In this document: piece by piece, positions 53,423 through 61,888 of the stretch
Layout of the letters: the number at the start of each line of letters is the position of its first letter
How positions within the stretch are numbered: the stretch's first letter is position 1
Origin: Limnospira sp050045915
GTDB lineage: Bacteria; Cyanobacteriota; Cyanobacteriia; Cyanobacteriales; Microcoleaceae
Direction: 5' to 3'
Length of the DNA: 64,000 nt
NCBI GenBank assembly: GCA_050045915.1
Contig: JBNGCR010000008.1
Span: forward strand, 4,199 to 68,198
Made by a program: the position numbers and the translations under genes
Notes under the pieces: model-generated
Database searches by the model: none
Seen by the model: the letters and a program-made list of their open reading frames with translations, nothing else
Told to the model about the DNA's origin: nothing

Positions 53423-55264
53423 ATGGAATTTTCGACATTAGTTGACCTTTTACACTATCGATCGCACCATCAACCCCACGATCTAGCCTATATTTTTCTG
53501 AAAAACGGCGAAACCGAACTGCCCCCCTTAACCTATCAAGAGTTAGATCAAAAAGCAAAGGCGATCGCCCTCGAATTAAACGCCTTAATCCCGCCCGGTT
53601 CCCGAGCATTAATGGTTTATCCCTACGAAGCGGGATTGGAATTTATAACCGCTTTTTTTGGCTGTTTGTATGCCGGAGTCGTCGCCGTCCCCATCCACCC
53701 GCCTCGCAATCGCCGCAATTTTTATGACGTCCGATCTTGTATCGAATCCTGTCAAGCTCAAATGGCTTTGACGGTTCAATCTCAACTGTCAAATTTTAAA
53801 AATCAACTCGGTTCAAATTCTGACCTGATCTGGTTGGCAACCAACACCCTTTCAACCGCCACAACATCCCAATTAACCCAACCCAAAATCAATCCAGACA
53901 CCCTCGCTTTTCTACAATATACCTCGGGTTCGACGGGAAAACCGAAAGGGGTGATGATTGCCCACGACTGCATTTTGAACAATCAAAAAATATTAAAACT
54001 CGCCTTCCGACACGGGGAAGATGCGATCGGAGTCAGTTGGCTGCCCCTATTTCACGATATGGGTTTGATCGGGACTGTTTTTCAAGCCTTATATCTGGGA
54101 AGACCTTGTATTTTAATGTCTCCCATCGCCTTCATTCAAAAACCGATCCGATGGCTGCAGGCGATTTCCCGCTACCGGGCAACCACCAGCGGCGGCCCCA
54201 ATTTTGCCTATGATTTATTGTGCAATCAAGTCACAAAAGAACAAAAGCGAAAGTTGGACTTAAGCAGTTGGGATGTCGCGTTTAACGGGGCAGAAACCGT
54301 CCGCCCTCAAACCTTAGAACGATTTGCCAAAACCTTCAGCGAATGCGGATTTTGCTACGAAAGTTTTTATCCTTGTTATGGGATGGCTGAAGCCACTTTA
54401 TTCATTACCGGAGGCGAAAAAGATAAACCCCCGACTGTCCGCCACATCGATCAAGCCACATTGCGAGACAATCGGGTTATTTTTACCGATGTTTGCCCCG
54501 GCAGTCAATCGATTGTCAGTTGCGGCCAGCCGAGGTTAAATACAACTGTTAAAATTGTCGATCCGCATTCGTTGACCGAATGTCCGGAAGGTCGGGTCGG
54601 AGAAATTTGGATCGACGGGCCGGGCGTCGCAAAAGGCTATTGGAATTTACCCGAACAAACCCGACAAACCTTTCAAGCTGCGTTAGCTGATACGGGGCAA
54701 TTCCCATTTCTGAGAACCCGGGATTTAGGATTCATTCACCGGGGCGAACTTTTTGTCACGGGCCGCCTGCAAGAAGTGTTGGTTTTTTGGGGAATCAATC
54801 ATTATCCCCAAAATCTGGAAGAAACAATTCAGGACTGCCACCCAGCATTAAAAGTGAATGGAGGAGCAGCATTTTCCGTCGAATTGGACGGCGAAAATCG
54901 GCTCGTTATCGCCCATGAAGTCGATCGCGATTACCGCCACAATTTGGATGTCGATGCGGTCGTCCAAGCCGTCAGGTGGCGAGTTTTTGAACAGCATATG
55001 GTCGATGTTTACGGGTTGGTTTTTGTCAAGCCGGGAGCCCTCCCCAGAACTTCCAGCGGCAAAATTCGCCGTCTCGCCTGCCGGGAAATGTTTTTGCGGG
55101 GCGATTTAGACAGTATCGCAGAGTGGCGATCTCCCCAAACTGAAGCCAAAGATTTAACGGCTTTACTGCAAAAATATTTCAACCCCGCCACTCATTTAAA
55201 ACGGTACTTCAGCCTCATAAAGGGACGGACTCGACAACTATTTTTGGGGCAACGTAAGCCTTAA
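53423..55264 (+). CDS. Free-standing fatty acyl-AMP ligase (FAAL)
   Basis: A 613-residue adenylate-forming enzyme. The P-loop is YTSGSTGKPKGVM (166-178). WLPLFHDMGLIGTVFQALYLGRPCILMSP and GGPNFAYDLLC are characteristic of FAALs, as is the late GRLQEVLVFWGINHYPQNLEETI. The C-terminal catalytic region contains PRTSSGKIRR. FAALs activate fatty acids as acyl-adenylates and load them directly on an ACP and not on CoA. No ACP is fused, so it must act on a partner: the ACPs of the neighbouring PKSs are the obvious candidates. A TTG six codons upstream is in frame, but ATG 53423 fits the family. It sits between two GT39-like genes. Confidence 0.93.
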   Translation: MEFSTLVDLLHYRSHHQPHDLAYIFLKNGETELPPLTYQELDQKAKAIALELNALIPPGSRALMVYPYEAGLEFITAFFGCLYAGVVAVPIHPPRNRRNFYDVRSCIESCQAQMALTVQSQLSNFKNQLGSNSDLIWLATNTLSTATTSQLTQPKINPDTLAFLQYTSGSTGKPKGVMIAHDCILNNQKILKLAFRHGEDAIGVSWLPLFHDMGLIGTVFQALYLGRPCILMSPIAFIQKPIRWLQAISRYRATTSGGPNFAYDLLCNQVTKEQKRKLDLSSWDVAFNGAETVRPQTLERFAKTFSECGFCYESFYPCYGMAEATLFITGGEKDKPPTVRHIDQATLRDNRVIFTDVCPGSQSIVSCGQPRLNTTVKIVDPHSLTECPEGRVGEIWIDGPGVAKGYWNLPEQTRQTFQAALADTGQFPFLRTRDLGFIHRGELFVTGRLQEVLVFWGINHYPQNLEETIQDCHPALKVNGGAAFSVELDGENRLVIAHEVDRDYRHNLDVDAVVQAVRWRVFEQHMVDVYGLVFVKPGALPRTSSGKIRRLACREMFLRGDLDSIAEWRSPQTEAKDLTALLQKYFNPATHLKRYFSLIKGRTRQLFLGQRKP

Positions 55265-55281
55265 AACAATAAATAATTCCC

Positions 55282-56925
55282 TCAGTTTTTAGAGCAAGAT
55301 GGATCGATTTTTTTGAGCCTCCAAAGAGAAATATAAATATCATTTTTGGTCAGCAGCTTAGGTTTATAAATTTCCTCAAAATTCCAACTCGATTCCTTTG
55401 TAAGGGGAGGCAGGGGGGAATCTGCTATCGATTTCCGGTCAAAAGCCAGATCTAATATGAACTCCGGCGAAGGATTGAAGACTAGAAAAGATTGACAGGG
55501 TTTTAAAGCTGTCTCTAAATCTTGCGGCGATCGCCAATAAATAGTCAGATTAGAATTCAAACTGTGACTCAAAGACAACAGGTTAAATACATTGGATTGT
55601 TCCGATATTATTGCCGGCACCGGATGTTTTTTAATCAAATGGGCGATCGCCTGATTGTTTCGACTCCTTCCCTTTTGGTAAGTCGGATGAGTTTCTGTAT
55701 AGAAAGTGCAGGAAATCAAGCCGATAGATACGAGGAGAGCAAAAATAAATATTCCCGCCCTCCGTCCCTCCATAGATTCACTATAAAAAACTTGGCTGGC
55801 TAGGGCATAAGATACAGCTAACAGAATCCCCAGATAAGAGGGAACGAGATATCGAGAAGTTGCCAATGTTTGACCTTTTAATATCCAATCAATACCCAAT
55901 AATATCAAAGGATTGACGGCGATCAGACACAATATGAACCAATGGACATTTCGGGGGGTTTTTCGACATACAAAGGAAGTCGCAAAAACCAATATAGCCA
56001 AAATAAATAAGGTCATAGCTGATCCAGATATCATGCTTAAAATGTCGATTGTTTCCGGAAATAAAAAATCAAAAAATATGGTAGAGAAGCCGTAAATTAA
56101 AATTGCCAGTTTGGTCAGACTCGACATCGGGGCGATCGCCCAATTTGTATTGTCCTGAAGTCGCCCCAAATTGACGATTATCACCGCCAGCCAAGGGATA
56201 AATGCCATCAAGGCAAAACCGGAAAAAATGAGATAATTTTTGAGCCGATCGCTCAACTTGAATTGTTCCAAAATCAAAACATAAACGGTCGAACTGCTCA
56301 AAATAAAAGCCGTAAATAGAGAGGTATAAAGTCCAAAGATAACTGTTACCCAATAGAGCAACCAATTTTTGATTTGATTGAGACGGATTGCCCTCAATAA
56401 TGCCCAACTCGATAATAGGATTGTCAACGTCCACAAGCTGTAGGGTCGCGCTTCTTGAGAGTAGGCGACAAAAAACGGAGACACCGCAAATAAAACAATC
56501 GCCACCTTTCCCACTTCTTTAATTTTAAATAATTCCCCGCACAACCAATACAAAAAAGGAAAACATAACAGATTAAATATAACGGACAAACTGCGGTTAG
56601 ATATCACCGAACTGCCGAACCAATGCTGCCAACCCCTCAACAACACAAAATATAAAGGTGCGTGTTCGGGACTTTGACTCAAAGCGTGAATCGTATCTTT
56701 CCAAGTTCGGTCTGAATTGAGGTTCTGATAAATTTTGAGTTCGTCCATTGTCATGCTATCTCGGCGATCGATATCCTCGATGACTTCCTGACGGGTATAA
56801 CCGGCGACTCTCAAAGAAGTCGAGACTTCATCCACCCAATAAACTTTTTCTCCCAAACCGTCGATCCGAAAAGATAAAGCGGCGATCGAAATGACCGCCA
56901 TGACAAACATCCCAATGCGATTCAT
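55282..56925 (-). CDS. GT39-like multi-pass glycosyltransferase (copy 2)
   Basis: A 547-residue paralogue of the 51754-53349 gene, on the opposite strand. Shared segments are KVYWVDEVSTSLRVAGYT, DTIHALSQSPEHAPLYFVLL, WFGSSVISNRSLSVIFNLL, FAVSPFFVAYSQEARPYSLW and SKSQ-type C-terminal positions. The catalytic-site Asp-Glu is retained. The C-terminal domain is longer by a short basic insertion (FDRKSIADSPLPPLTKESSW). Family 39 enzymes use lipid-linked sugars at the outer leaflet. The inverted arrangement suggests duplication with inversion around the FAAL gene, or two sugars added in turn. It is convergent with the FAAL gene across 17 bp and marks the right-hand edge of the A+T-rich block. Confidence 0.85.
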   Translation of the reverse strand: MNRIGMFVMAVISIAALSFRIDGLGEKVYWVDEVSTSLRVAGYTRQEVIEDIDRRDSMTMDELKIYQNLNSDRTWKDTIHALSQSPEHAPLYFVLLRGWQHWFGSSVISNRSLSVIFNLLCFPFLYWLCGELFKIKEVGKVAIVLFAVSPFFVAYSQEARPYSLWTLTILLSSWALLRAIRLNQIKNWLLYWVTVIFGLYTSLFTAFILSSSTVYVLILEQFKLSDRLKNYLIFSGFALMAFIPWLAVIIVNLGRLQDNTNWAIAPMSSLTKLAILIYGFSTIFFDFLFPETIDILSMISGSAMTLFILAILVFATSFVCRKTPRNVHWFILCLIAVNPLILLGIDWILKGQTLATSRYLVPSYLGILLAVSYALASQVFYSESMEGRRAGIFIFALLVSIGLISCTFYTETHPTYQKGRSRNNQAIAHLIKKHPVPAIISEQSNVFNLLSLSHSLNSNLTIYWRSPQDLETALKPCQSFLVFNPSPEFILDLAFDRKSIADSPLPPLTKESSWNFEEIYKPKLLTKNDIYISLWRLKKIDPSCSKN

Positions 56926-57109
56926 ATATTAATGGCGAATAAATATTTTTTGATGAATGGGAGATCCTGAAATGGGCGAGATGTGATATATTTGCACCAT
57001 TCCCGATTCCACTTTATCTTAATTTCATCTTAAGAATCTGGCGGGGGGAAGGGTTGCTAAAATTTTTGGATAATGACGCCGACGGCGTCCCGTGGTGAGG
57101 AGTCAACCT

Positions 57110-57589
57110 ATGAAACCATTTCGAGTTCTGACAACTGCCGGTTCCGCGATCGCGATCGCGGCTAATCTCATCTTTGTCGGCCCCGCCTCCGCCGACGGTT
57201 TCCCCGACAATCCCAATCCGATTCCCCACAAGCCGGCCCCCCACAAGCGGCCCCCCCCCACCGACGAATGCCGGCAATATCCCGTCCATCCCCGACCCCA
57301 ACCCCGCCCCCAAACGCGATACCATCCGGAACCGGACTTCCATGAACCTCACCCCGTCCGAGACGATCACCGCCCCGTCGAGAGGGACTACACCCTGCGA
57401 CCGGTCATCACCTACCAAGACTATTATCGAAATCCCGATCTCAAACCTCCCATCATCGAACCGCCGGCGACCTTGATGGATACGCAGGCGATGAACATGG
57501 ATTCCGAACGGGTTTTTGTGGTTTTGATTGTCCTCATTTTGTGGTTCATTTGGGGGCCGGGTTTTCGCACTAAAAAAGATAGCAAATAG
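57110..57589 (+). CDS. Pro-rich secreted or membrane-anchored small protein
   Basis: A 159-residue protein with a Sec signal peptide (FRVLTTAGSAIAIAANLIFVGPASA), a Pro/His/Arg-rich middle (NPNPIPHKPAPHKRPPP and PQPRPQTRYHPEPDFHEP) and a C-terminal hydrophobic helix (RVFVVLIVLILWFIWGPGF) followed by basic residues. The layout implies a periplasmic or lumenal Pro-rich stalk anchored at its C-terminus. No family is recognised. ATG 57110 is preceded by GAGGAG, a good ribosome binding site; GTGs six and five codons upstream are less likely. It is the first gene right of the PKS block. Confidence 0.65.
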   Translation: MKPFRVLTTAGSAIAIAANLIFVGPASADGFPDNPNPIPHKPAPHKRPPPTDECRQYPVHPRPQPRPQTRYHPEPDFHEPHPVRDDHRPVERDYTLRPVITYQDYYRNPDLKPPIIEPPATLMDTQAMNMDSERVFVVLIVLILWFIWGPGFRTKKDSK

Positions 57590-57742
57590 CGTTTGGCAAA
57601 CCGATCAAACCGTATTTCTACGGAATCTGCCCTTTGATCTGATAGCGATCGCCCGTAAATTCAACAATTTTCATTTTCCATTTCCCTTGCTAAGATAGGA
57701 ATGTGTAGATAGATGAATGTGGATGCTCCCTAATCCATAAAA

Positions 57743-57775
57743 CCCCGCCCCGAGTAAGGGACGGGGAGTTTTTTT
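57743..57775 (+). terminator. Strong intrinsic terminator, possibly of a short RNA
   Basis: CCCCGCCC and GGGACGGGG form a stem of about nine pairs with one mismatch, then AG and seven T. It ends 186 bp after the Pro-rich protein gene. The 150 bp between holds no gene, so the terminator may serve either that gene's long 3' end or an independent small RNA. Similar G+C-rich hairpins also occur at IS200/IS605 ends. Confidence 0.75.
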
Positions 57776-57795
57776 GGAAAGGATAACTCGTCTCC

Positions 57796-57922
57796 TATCA
57801 AATCCGGTTATCCCCTCCTAAACCTCCCCAATCATCGACCGATGATTTGATCGGGTAGGGGCCCCTGGCTTGCGCCCTCCGGAATTGATTCCCAAGCCGT
57901 CTCGATATCCAACTTGATATCA
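57796..57922. mobile_element. Second, diverged MITE-like copy
   Basis: The left end TATCAAATCCGGTTA (57796-57810) matches the left end of the element at 17626. The first stem AATCATCG/CGATGATT (57830-57847) replaces the AATCATCT stem of the other copy by paired changes. The second stem is broken by eight bases inserted after GGCTTG. The shared GATATCCAAC and right end TTGATATCA (57914-57922) follow; the inner part of the right terminal repeat is deleted. The right end supplies the stop codon of the adjoining minus-strand gene. Confidence 0.65.
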
Positions 57923-58324
57923 GAGAGACTCAACCGGAGTCGGTTCCCAAACCTCGCCGTAGTTTTGCCGCAATTCTTCCCAGGCTTCCACCTGTCCCGG
58001 TTCGTATTCCCCCGGTTTCCCCCACTGCAGGAATGCACTCAAAGCGACGGAATCTTCCCCATCGACGAAGCGAATCGCATAGGTCGTGAAATTTCCCCGC
58101 TTCGCTTCTCCCGTTTCAAATTTAACCATTTTAATCCCATCCATATTCAGGTGAAATTCAAACAGATCGGCGTGCATATTGGCATATTTTCCCTTGGGCA
58201 ATTCTGCATAAAATAGTTTGGAAATTTTGCCTTTCACTTCCAGAACCGCCGCGCTGCTGGTGACGATCAGGCGCAACGTCCCTAATTTTTCGCACGCTTC
58301 CAAAAATTCTTTTAAAGTCGCCAT
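57920..58324 (-). CDS. ChuX/HutX-like small protein
   Basis: A 134-residue protein. MATLKEFLEACEKLGTLRLIVTSSAAVLEVKGKISKLFYAELPKGKYANMHADLFEFHLNMD matches cyanobacterial proteins annotated as ChuX/HutX-family haem-like-ligand binders; the GKYANMHADLFEFHL segment is the most distinctive. In other bacteria ChuX/HutX proteins are cytosolic haem carriers, but no haem uptake genes are here. The C-terminus (EPTPVESL) ends in a TGA that lies within the right end of the MITE-like element, so the original C-terminus may have been altered. It lies 49 bp downstream of phoH, same strand. Confidence 0.6.
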   Translation of the reverse strand: MATLKEFLEACEKLGTLRLIVTSSAAVLEVKGKISKLFYAELPKGKYANMHADLFEFHLNMDGIKMVKFETGEAKRGNFTTYAIRFVDGEDSVALSAFLQWGKPGEYEPGQVEAWEELRQNYGEVWEPTPVESL

Positions 58325-58373
58325 TTTGTCAATTTATTGATTTTTCCACTGGAATTTTACCACCCGGACTCCC

Positions 58374-59327
58374 TCATTTTTCATGGCGTTCGTAGGCAGC
58401 GACGATGCGCTGGACCAGGGGATTTCGCACCACGTCCGCCTGGGAAAATTCGCAGAAGGCGATCCCCTCGACATTTTGGAGGATTTTGAGGGCGACGGTG
58501 AGCCCGGAGGATTGGTGGAGGGGGAGGTCGGTCTGGGTGATGTCCCCTGTCACCACCATCCGCGATCGGTACCCCAGGCGGGTCAAGACCATCTTCATCT
58601 GGGCCGGGGTGGTGTTTTGGGCTTCGTCGAGGATGACAAAGGAGTTGTTGAGGGTGCGCCCCCTCATGTAGGCGATCGGGGCCACTTCAATGACGCCCCG
58701 TTCCATCAAATTGCCGGCCTTTTCGGGGTCGATCAATTCGTAAATGGCATCGTAGAGGGGGCGCAGGTAGGGGTTGACCTTCTGCTGCAAATCTCCCGGC
58801 AGAAACCCGAGGCGTTCCCCCGCCTCCACCGCCGGACGGGTGAGGATCAGGCGCTCGTACTGGTCGGCGAGGAGGGCTTGCAGGGCGAGGATGGCGGCGA
58901 GGTAGGTCTTTCCCGTCCCCGCCGGACCGATGCAAAAGGTCAGGTCGTGGGTGCGGATCGCCTGGATGTACTGGCGCTGGCGGAAGGTTTTCGCCCGCAC
59001 CTCCTGGCCCCGGCGGGTTTTGGCGAGGACATCTTGTTGGAGTTCTTGCAGTCTCTCCTCTTGGTGGGTGTTGATGGCGTGGCGGGCGGTGAGGATGTCG
59101 GGCCCGGTGATGGTTTTGCCATCTTTCCAAAATTCTTTGAGGGATTCGATCAGGGTCTGGCACAGTTCCACCTGTTTGGCCGTCCCAGCGATCGAGATAT
59201 CTTGGCCCCGCAGGACGACCTGGGCGCCGGTTTGTTTCGATAGGGTTTTCAGGTTGTCTTCTTGATAGCCGGCGAGGGCGATCGCACTTTCGATACTGGG
59301 TAACTGAATCGTCAATCGCTCAGTCAT
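58374..59327 (-). CDS. PhoH-family ATPase
   Basis: A 317-residue PhoH/YbeZ-type protein. An N-terminal KH-like segment (SIESAIALAGYQEDNLKTLSKQTGAQVVLRGQDISIAG) precedes the ATPase domain. Walker A is GPAGTGKTYLAAILALQ. Walker B and the flanking motif are NSFVILDEAQNTTPAQMKMVLTRLG, then VVTGDITQTDLP. In many bacteria it works with YbeY and ribosome/RNA metabolism. Here it follows the KH-domain gene and rpsP on the same strand, which supports an RNA-related role. The ATG at 59327 is the clear start. Confidence 0.93.
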   Translation of the reverse strand: MTERLTIQLPSIESAIALAGYQEDNLKTLSKQTGAQVVLRGQDISIAGTAKQVELCQTLIESLKEFWKDGKTITGPDILTARHAINTHQEERLQELQQDVLAKTRRGQEVRAKTFRQRQYIQAIRTHDLTFCIGPAGTGKTYLAAILALQALLADQYERLILTRPAVEAGERLGFLPGDLQQKVNPYLRPLYDAIYELIDPEKAGNLMERGVIEVAPIAYMRGRTLNNSFVILDEAQNTTPAQMKMVLTRLGYRSRMVVTGDITQTDLPLHQSSGLTVALKILQNVEGIAFCEFSQADVVRNPLVQRIVAAYERHEK

Positions 59328-59475
59328 TCAATTGGGTTTGATTGGGTGTTTCCTGTGGGGGGCGGGGACGATCGCATCCACTTCAATTTCGACCAACATC
59401 TGGCGATCGATGATGCCCCCGGCCAGACAAAAAAACTCGGGAAAGCGGCAAGCGATCGCCGCCTTCCATACAAGT

Positions 59476-59901
59476 TTACTGGCCGTCCCGACGCGCCAAC
59501 CTCCGGGGGGGAGATGAGCGGCGACTTCGGGTCGGACGTTTGGGCGACGGCCGATTCGCGGCTGCCCTCGGGCGACTTTGGGGGGGAGAATCTTCGTAAA
59601 TATCCAAATAGACGGACTCTCCGGCCACCCCGGCGATCGTGGACAACACGGTGCGAATGGCTTGGATGTTGTGTCCCCACCGGCCGTAAACCCGGCCTTT
59701 ATCCTCCGCTTCAAAAGCGAGTCGAATCCAAACTTTCCGCTGGGCGGACGATCGCTCGCAATCCACCCGCAGCGCTTCTGGGGACTCCAAAAACGGTCCG
59801 ATCAGGAACCGCACCAATTGGGCGTAATCAGGATTGGCCGGCGGGTTCTGCAGTGCTGGTGGATTCAGCGGAGACTCCGGACTTGAGTTGTTCAAATACA
59901 T
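59476..59901 (-). CDS. KH-domain RNA-binding protein
   Basis: A 141-residue protein. PDYAQLVRFLIGPFLESPEALRVDCERS begins the type II KH fold, and EDKGRVYGRWGHNIQAIRTVLSTIAG holds the GxxG loop as GRWG. The tail after residue 110 is Arg/Pro/Ser-rich (RSRRSSPPRRLARR). The canonical KH/KhpA protein following rpsP starts just before PDY; here the only ATG lies 24 codons earlier, inside rpsP, so the genes overlap by 74 bp in different frames. A non-ATG start closer to the core is possible. KhpA-type proteins bind RNA and affect processing or division in other bacteria. Confidence 0.85.
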   Translation of the reverse strand: MYLNNSSPESPLNPPALQNPPANPDYAQLVRFLIGPFLESPEALRVDCERSSAQRKVWIRLAFEAEDKGRVYGRWGHNIQAIRTVLSTIAGVAGESVYLDIYEDSPPQSRPRAAANRPSPKRPTRSRRSSPPRRLARRDGQ

Positions 59902-60124
59902 TGGCTTTTTGCAGGATGTTACGCACAGTTCGAGTTGGCTGAGCCCCTTGCTGAAGGCGTCGAACAATGCCGGGGACATCCAATCGAGTTTCATCCGTTC
60001 TGGGATTGTAAAAACCCAGTTCTTCCAGGGGGCGACCTTCGCGACGAGACAGGCTGTTCATCGCGACAATTCGATAGCTCGCTTCTCGCTTTTTACCGTA
60101 CCGCTTTAATCTCAGTTTGATCAT
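59828..60124 (-). CDS. rpsP: 30S ribosomal protein bS16
   Basis: A 98-residue bS16. MIKLRLKRYGKKREASYRIVAMNSLSRREGRPLEELGFYNP is the family signature, followed by the domain end near residue 78. The last 20 residues (SGVSAESTSTAEPAGQS) are a non-conserved tail, and it is this tail that overlaps the KH gene. bS16 is an early-binding protein of the 30S 5' domain. The gene follows ffh on the same strand (about 135 bp apart), the common ffh-rpsP-KH arrangement. Confidence 0.96.
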   Translation of the reverse strand: MIKLRLKRYGKKREASYRIVAMNSLSRREGRPLEELGFYNPRTDETRLDVPGIVRRLQQGAQPTRTVRNILQKANVFEQLKSGVSAESTSTAEPAGQS

Positions 60125-60191
60125 CTTGAGCTAATGGACTCTCCTTATGGATTGTACGCTATTTTTTCAGTCTGGGACAGAGTGACTGGAG

Positions 60192-60209
60192 CCAGCATCG
60201 AAGTGCTGG
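60192..60209 (-). promoter_or_regulatory. Hairpin in the ffh-rpsP spacer
   Basis: CCAGCA and TGCTGG form a perfect 6-bp stem with a 6-nt loop, 50 bp after the ffh stop. No T-run follows on the minus strand. It could be an attenuator or a processing site before rpsP; a TACAAT hexamer about 35 bp downstream may be a -10 box for rpsP. Confidence 0.35.
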
Positions 60210-60259
60210 AACCTAAAATTCTAACATTTTCCCCGCCCGACCTGACCCGGCCCGACCGT

Positions 60260-61702
60260 CTACAGTTGCCCGAAACCTTTCTTCTTTTTGGCTTTCTTCT
60301 TCTTTTTGCCGCCCCCGCCGGGATACCCGCGAAACCCCGCCTGCGGCATTCCGCCCATCCCCGGCATTCCGCCCATCCCCGGCATTCCGCCCATCCCCGG
60401 AAACCGGCCTTGACCCATCTGCTGCATCAAAGTCCGCATCCGCTGAAAATCCTTCACCAGGCGCATCACGTCCTGTTCGGCGTAGCCCGCCCCCCGGGCG
60501 ACCCGCTTGCGCCGCGAGGGCGAATTGGAGAGCAATTCGGGATTTTTGCGCTCCTGGACGGTCATGGAATTGATCATCGCTTCCGATCGCTTCAGTTGCG
60601 CTTCCCCGTGCTCCAACTGATCCTGGGAAATCTTGTTCATCCCCGGAATCAGCTTCATCAACCCCCCCAAAGACCCCATATTTTTCATCATCCGGGTCTG
60701 CTTCAGGAAGTCCGTGAAGTCGAACTTGGCCTCCAGGATCTTCTCCTGCATTTTCTCGGCATCGGCGATGTCGAACTCTTCCTGGGCCTTTTCCACCAGC
60801 GTCAGGATGTCCCCCATCCCCAAAATTCTCGACGCCATGCGATCGGGGAAGAACGGTTGCAGAGCCTCCACCTTTTCCCCCACCCCGACGAACTTGATCG
60901 GGGCACCGGAAATGCGCCGGATCGACAGGGCCGCACCCCCGCGGCTGTCCCCGTCCAGTTTGGTCAGAATCGCCCCGGTGATGCCAATTTGGTCGTTGAA
61001 GGTTCGGGTCAAGGTCGCCGCCTCCTGACCCGTCATGGCGTCCACCACCAACAGGGTTTCGTGGGGTTGAACCGTCTCTTTAATTTGAGCCAGTTCCGCC
61101 ATCATATTCTGGTCAATTTGCAGACGCCCCGCCGTGTCGATAATCACCGTGTCGGTGCCTTGAGCCTTACCGTGTTCGATCCCCTGGCGGGCGATGTCCA
61201 CCGGGTCTGCATCCTTCCCGAGTTCAAACACCGGGACGTCGATCTGTTTCCCCAGTGTAATCAACTGGTCGATCGCCGCCGGACGATAGACGTCGGTCGC
61301 CACCAACAAGGCGGTGCGATTCTGTTTTTTCAAATGCAGGGCCAACTTCGCCGAAGCGGTGGTTTTACCCGTCCCCTGCAAACCCGCCATCAACACAACG
61401 GTCGGCCCTTCCTCGGCCTGGGCGAGGGGGACGTTGCTCTCCCCCATCACCTTCACCAACTCGTCGTGGACGATCTTGACGAACTGCTCCCCCGGTTTCA
61501 CGCCGGAGAGAACCTGGGCTCCCTGGGCTTGAACGCCGACTTCCTTGACAAATTCTTTCACCACCTGGAGGTTGACATCGGCCTCCAGCAGGGCGCGGCG
61601 GACCTCTTTGAGGGCATCTTGAATGTTGGATTCGGTGATTTTGTCTTGGCCCCGGAGTTTCTTCCAGGTGGACTCCAGACGTTCAGCTAGGGCATCGAAC
61701 AT
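60260..61702 (-). CDS. ffh: Signal recognition particle protein Ffh
   Basis: A 480-residue SRP54. The N and G domains contain GLQGTGKTTASAKLALHLK (P-loop), VATDVYRPAAIDQL, DTVIIDTAGRLQID and LTKLDGDSRGGAAL. The Met-rich M domain (residues about 300-445) follows. It ends with an unusual tail: GMGQGRFPGMGGMP repeated as GMGGMP three times, then a Lys-rich end (GGKKKKKAKKKKG). In cyanobacteria Ffh targets membrane proteins cotranslationally to the plasma and thylakoid membranes. The G/M repeat tail is a lineage feature and may vary in copy number. The long antisense frame is codon-bias shadow. Confidence 0.97.
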   Translation of the reverse strand: MFDALAERLESTWKKLRGQDKITESNIQDALKEVRRALLEADVNLQVVKEFVKEVGVQAQGAQVLSGVKPGEQFVKIVHDELVKVMGESNVPLAQAEEGPTVVLMAGLQGTGKTTASAKLALHLKKQNRTALLVATDVYRPAAIDQLITLGKQIDVPVFELGKDADPVDIARQGIEHGKAQGTDTVIIDTAGRLQIDQNMMAELAQIKETVQPHETLLVVDAMTGQEAATLTRTFNDQIGITGAILTKLDGDSRGGAALSIRRISGAPIKFVGVGEKVEALQPFFPDRMASRILGMGDILTLVEKAQEEFDIADAEKMQEKILEAKFDFTDFLKQTRMMKNMGSLGGLMKLIPGMNKISQDQLEHGEAQLKRSEAMINSMTVQERKNPELLSNSPSRRKRVARGAGYAEQDVMRLVKDFQRMRTLMQQMGQGRFPGMGGMPGMGGMPGMGGMPQAGFRGYPGGGGKKKKKAKKKKGFGQL

Positions 61703-61888
61703 GGTACAGATTTATCGATCGGCAGTTGGGCAATGCTTTATATAATAGTCCAATGTCAGCTCACCCCGCTCTAAAGAAACGGGGCTTTCGCCTTAAGCTG
61801 TCGCTACGCTAGGTAGCTCGCAACTTGAGGATTTTCCGTGAGATGGCGACGATCGCCCGACGGGTTCTCAATTTTGGGCTAAACCAAT

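Noticed and set aside
53423..55264. FAAL plus PKS as an olefin synthase (alkene) pathway
   Set aside because: No sulfotransferase-thioesterase terminus is present; chain release is by an AONS domain and the modules are fully reducing.
59328..59714. 128-aa minus-strand frame between phoH and the KH gene
   Set aside because: It overlaps the KH gene in another frame and has low-complexity Pro/Arg composition with no recognisable start context.
60134..61690. 518-aa plus-strand frame opposite ffh
   Set aside because: It is antisense to a certain gene, His/Leu/Gly-rich, and matches no family. The same holds for long antisense frames opposite atpA (1794-2990) and phoH (58383-59243).
61755..61800. 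Insertion sequence remnant (IS200/IS605-like end)
   Set aside because: Only a CCCCG/CGGGG hairpin is present; no transposase fragment or second end was found.
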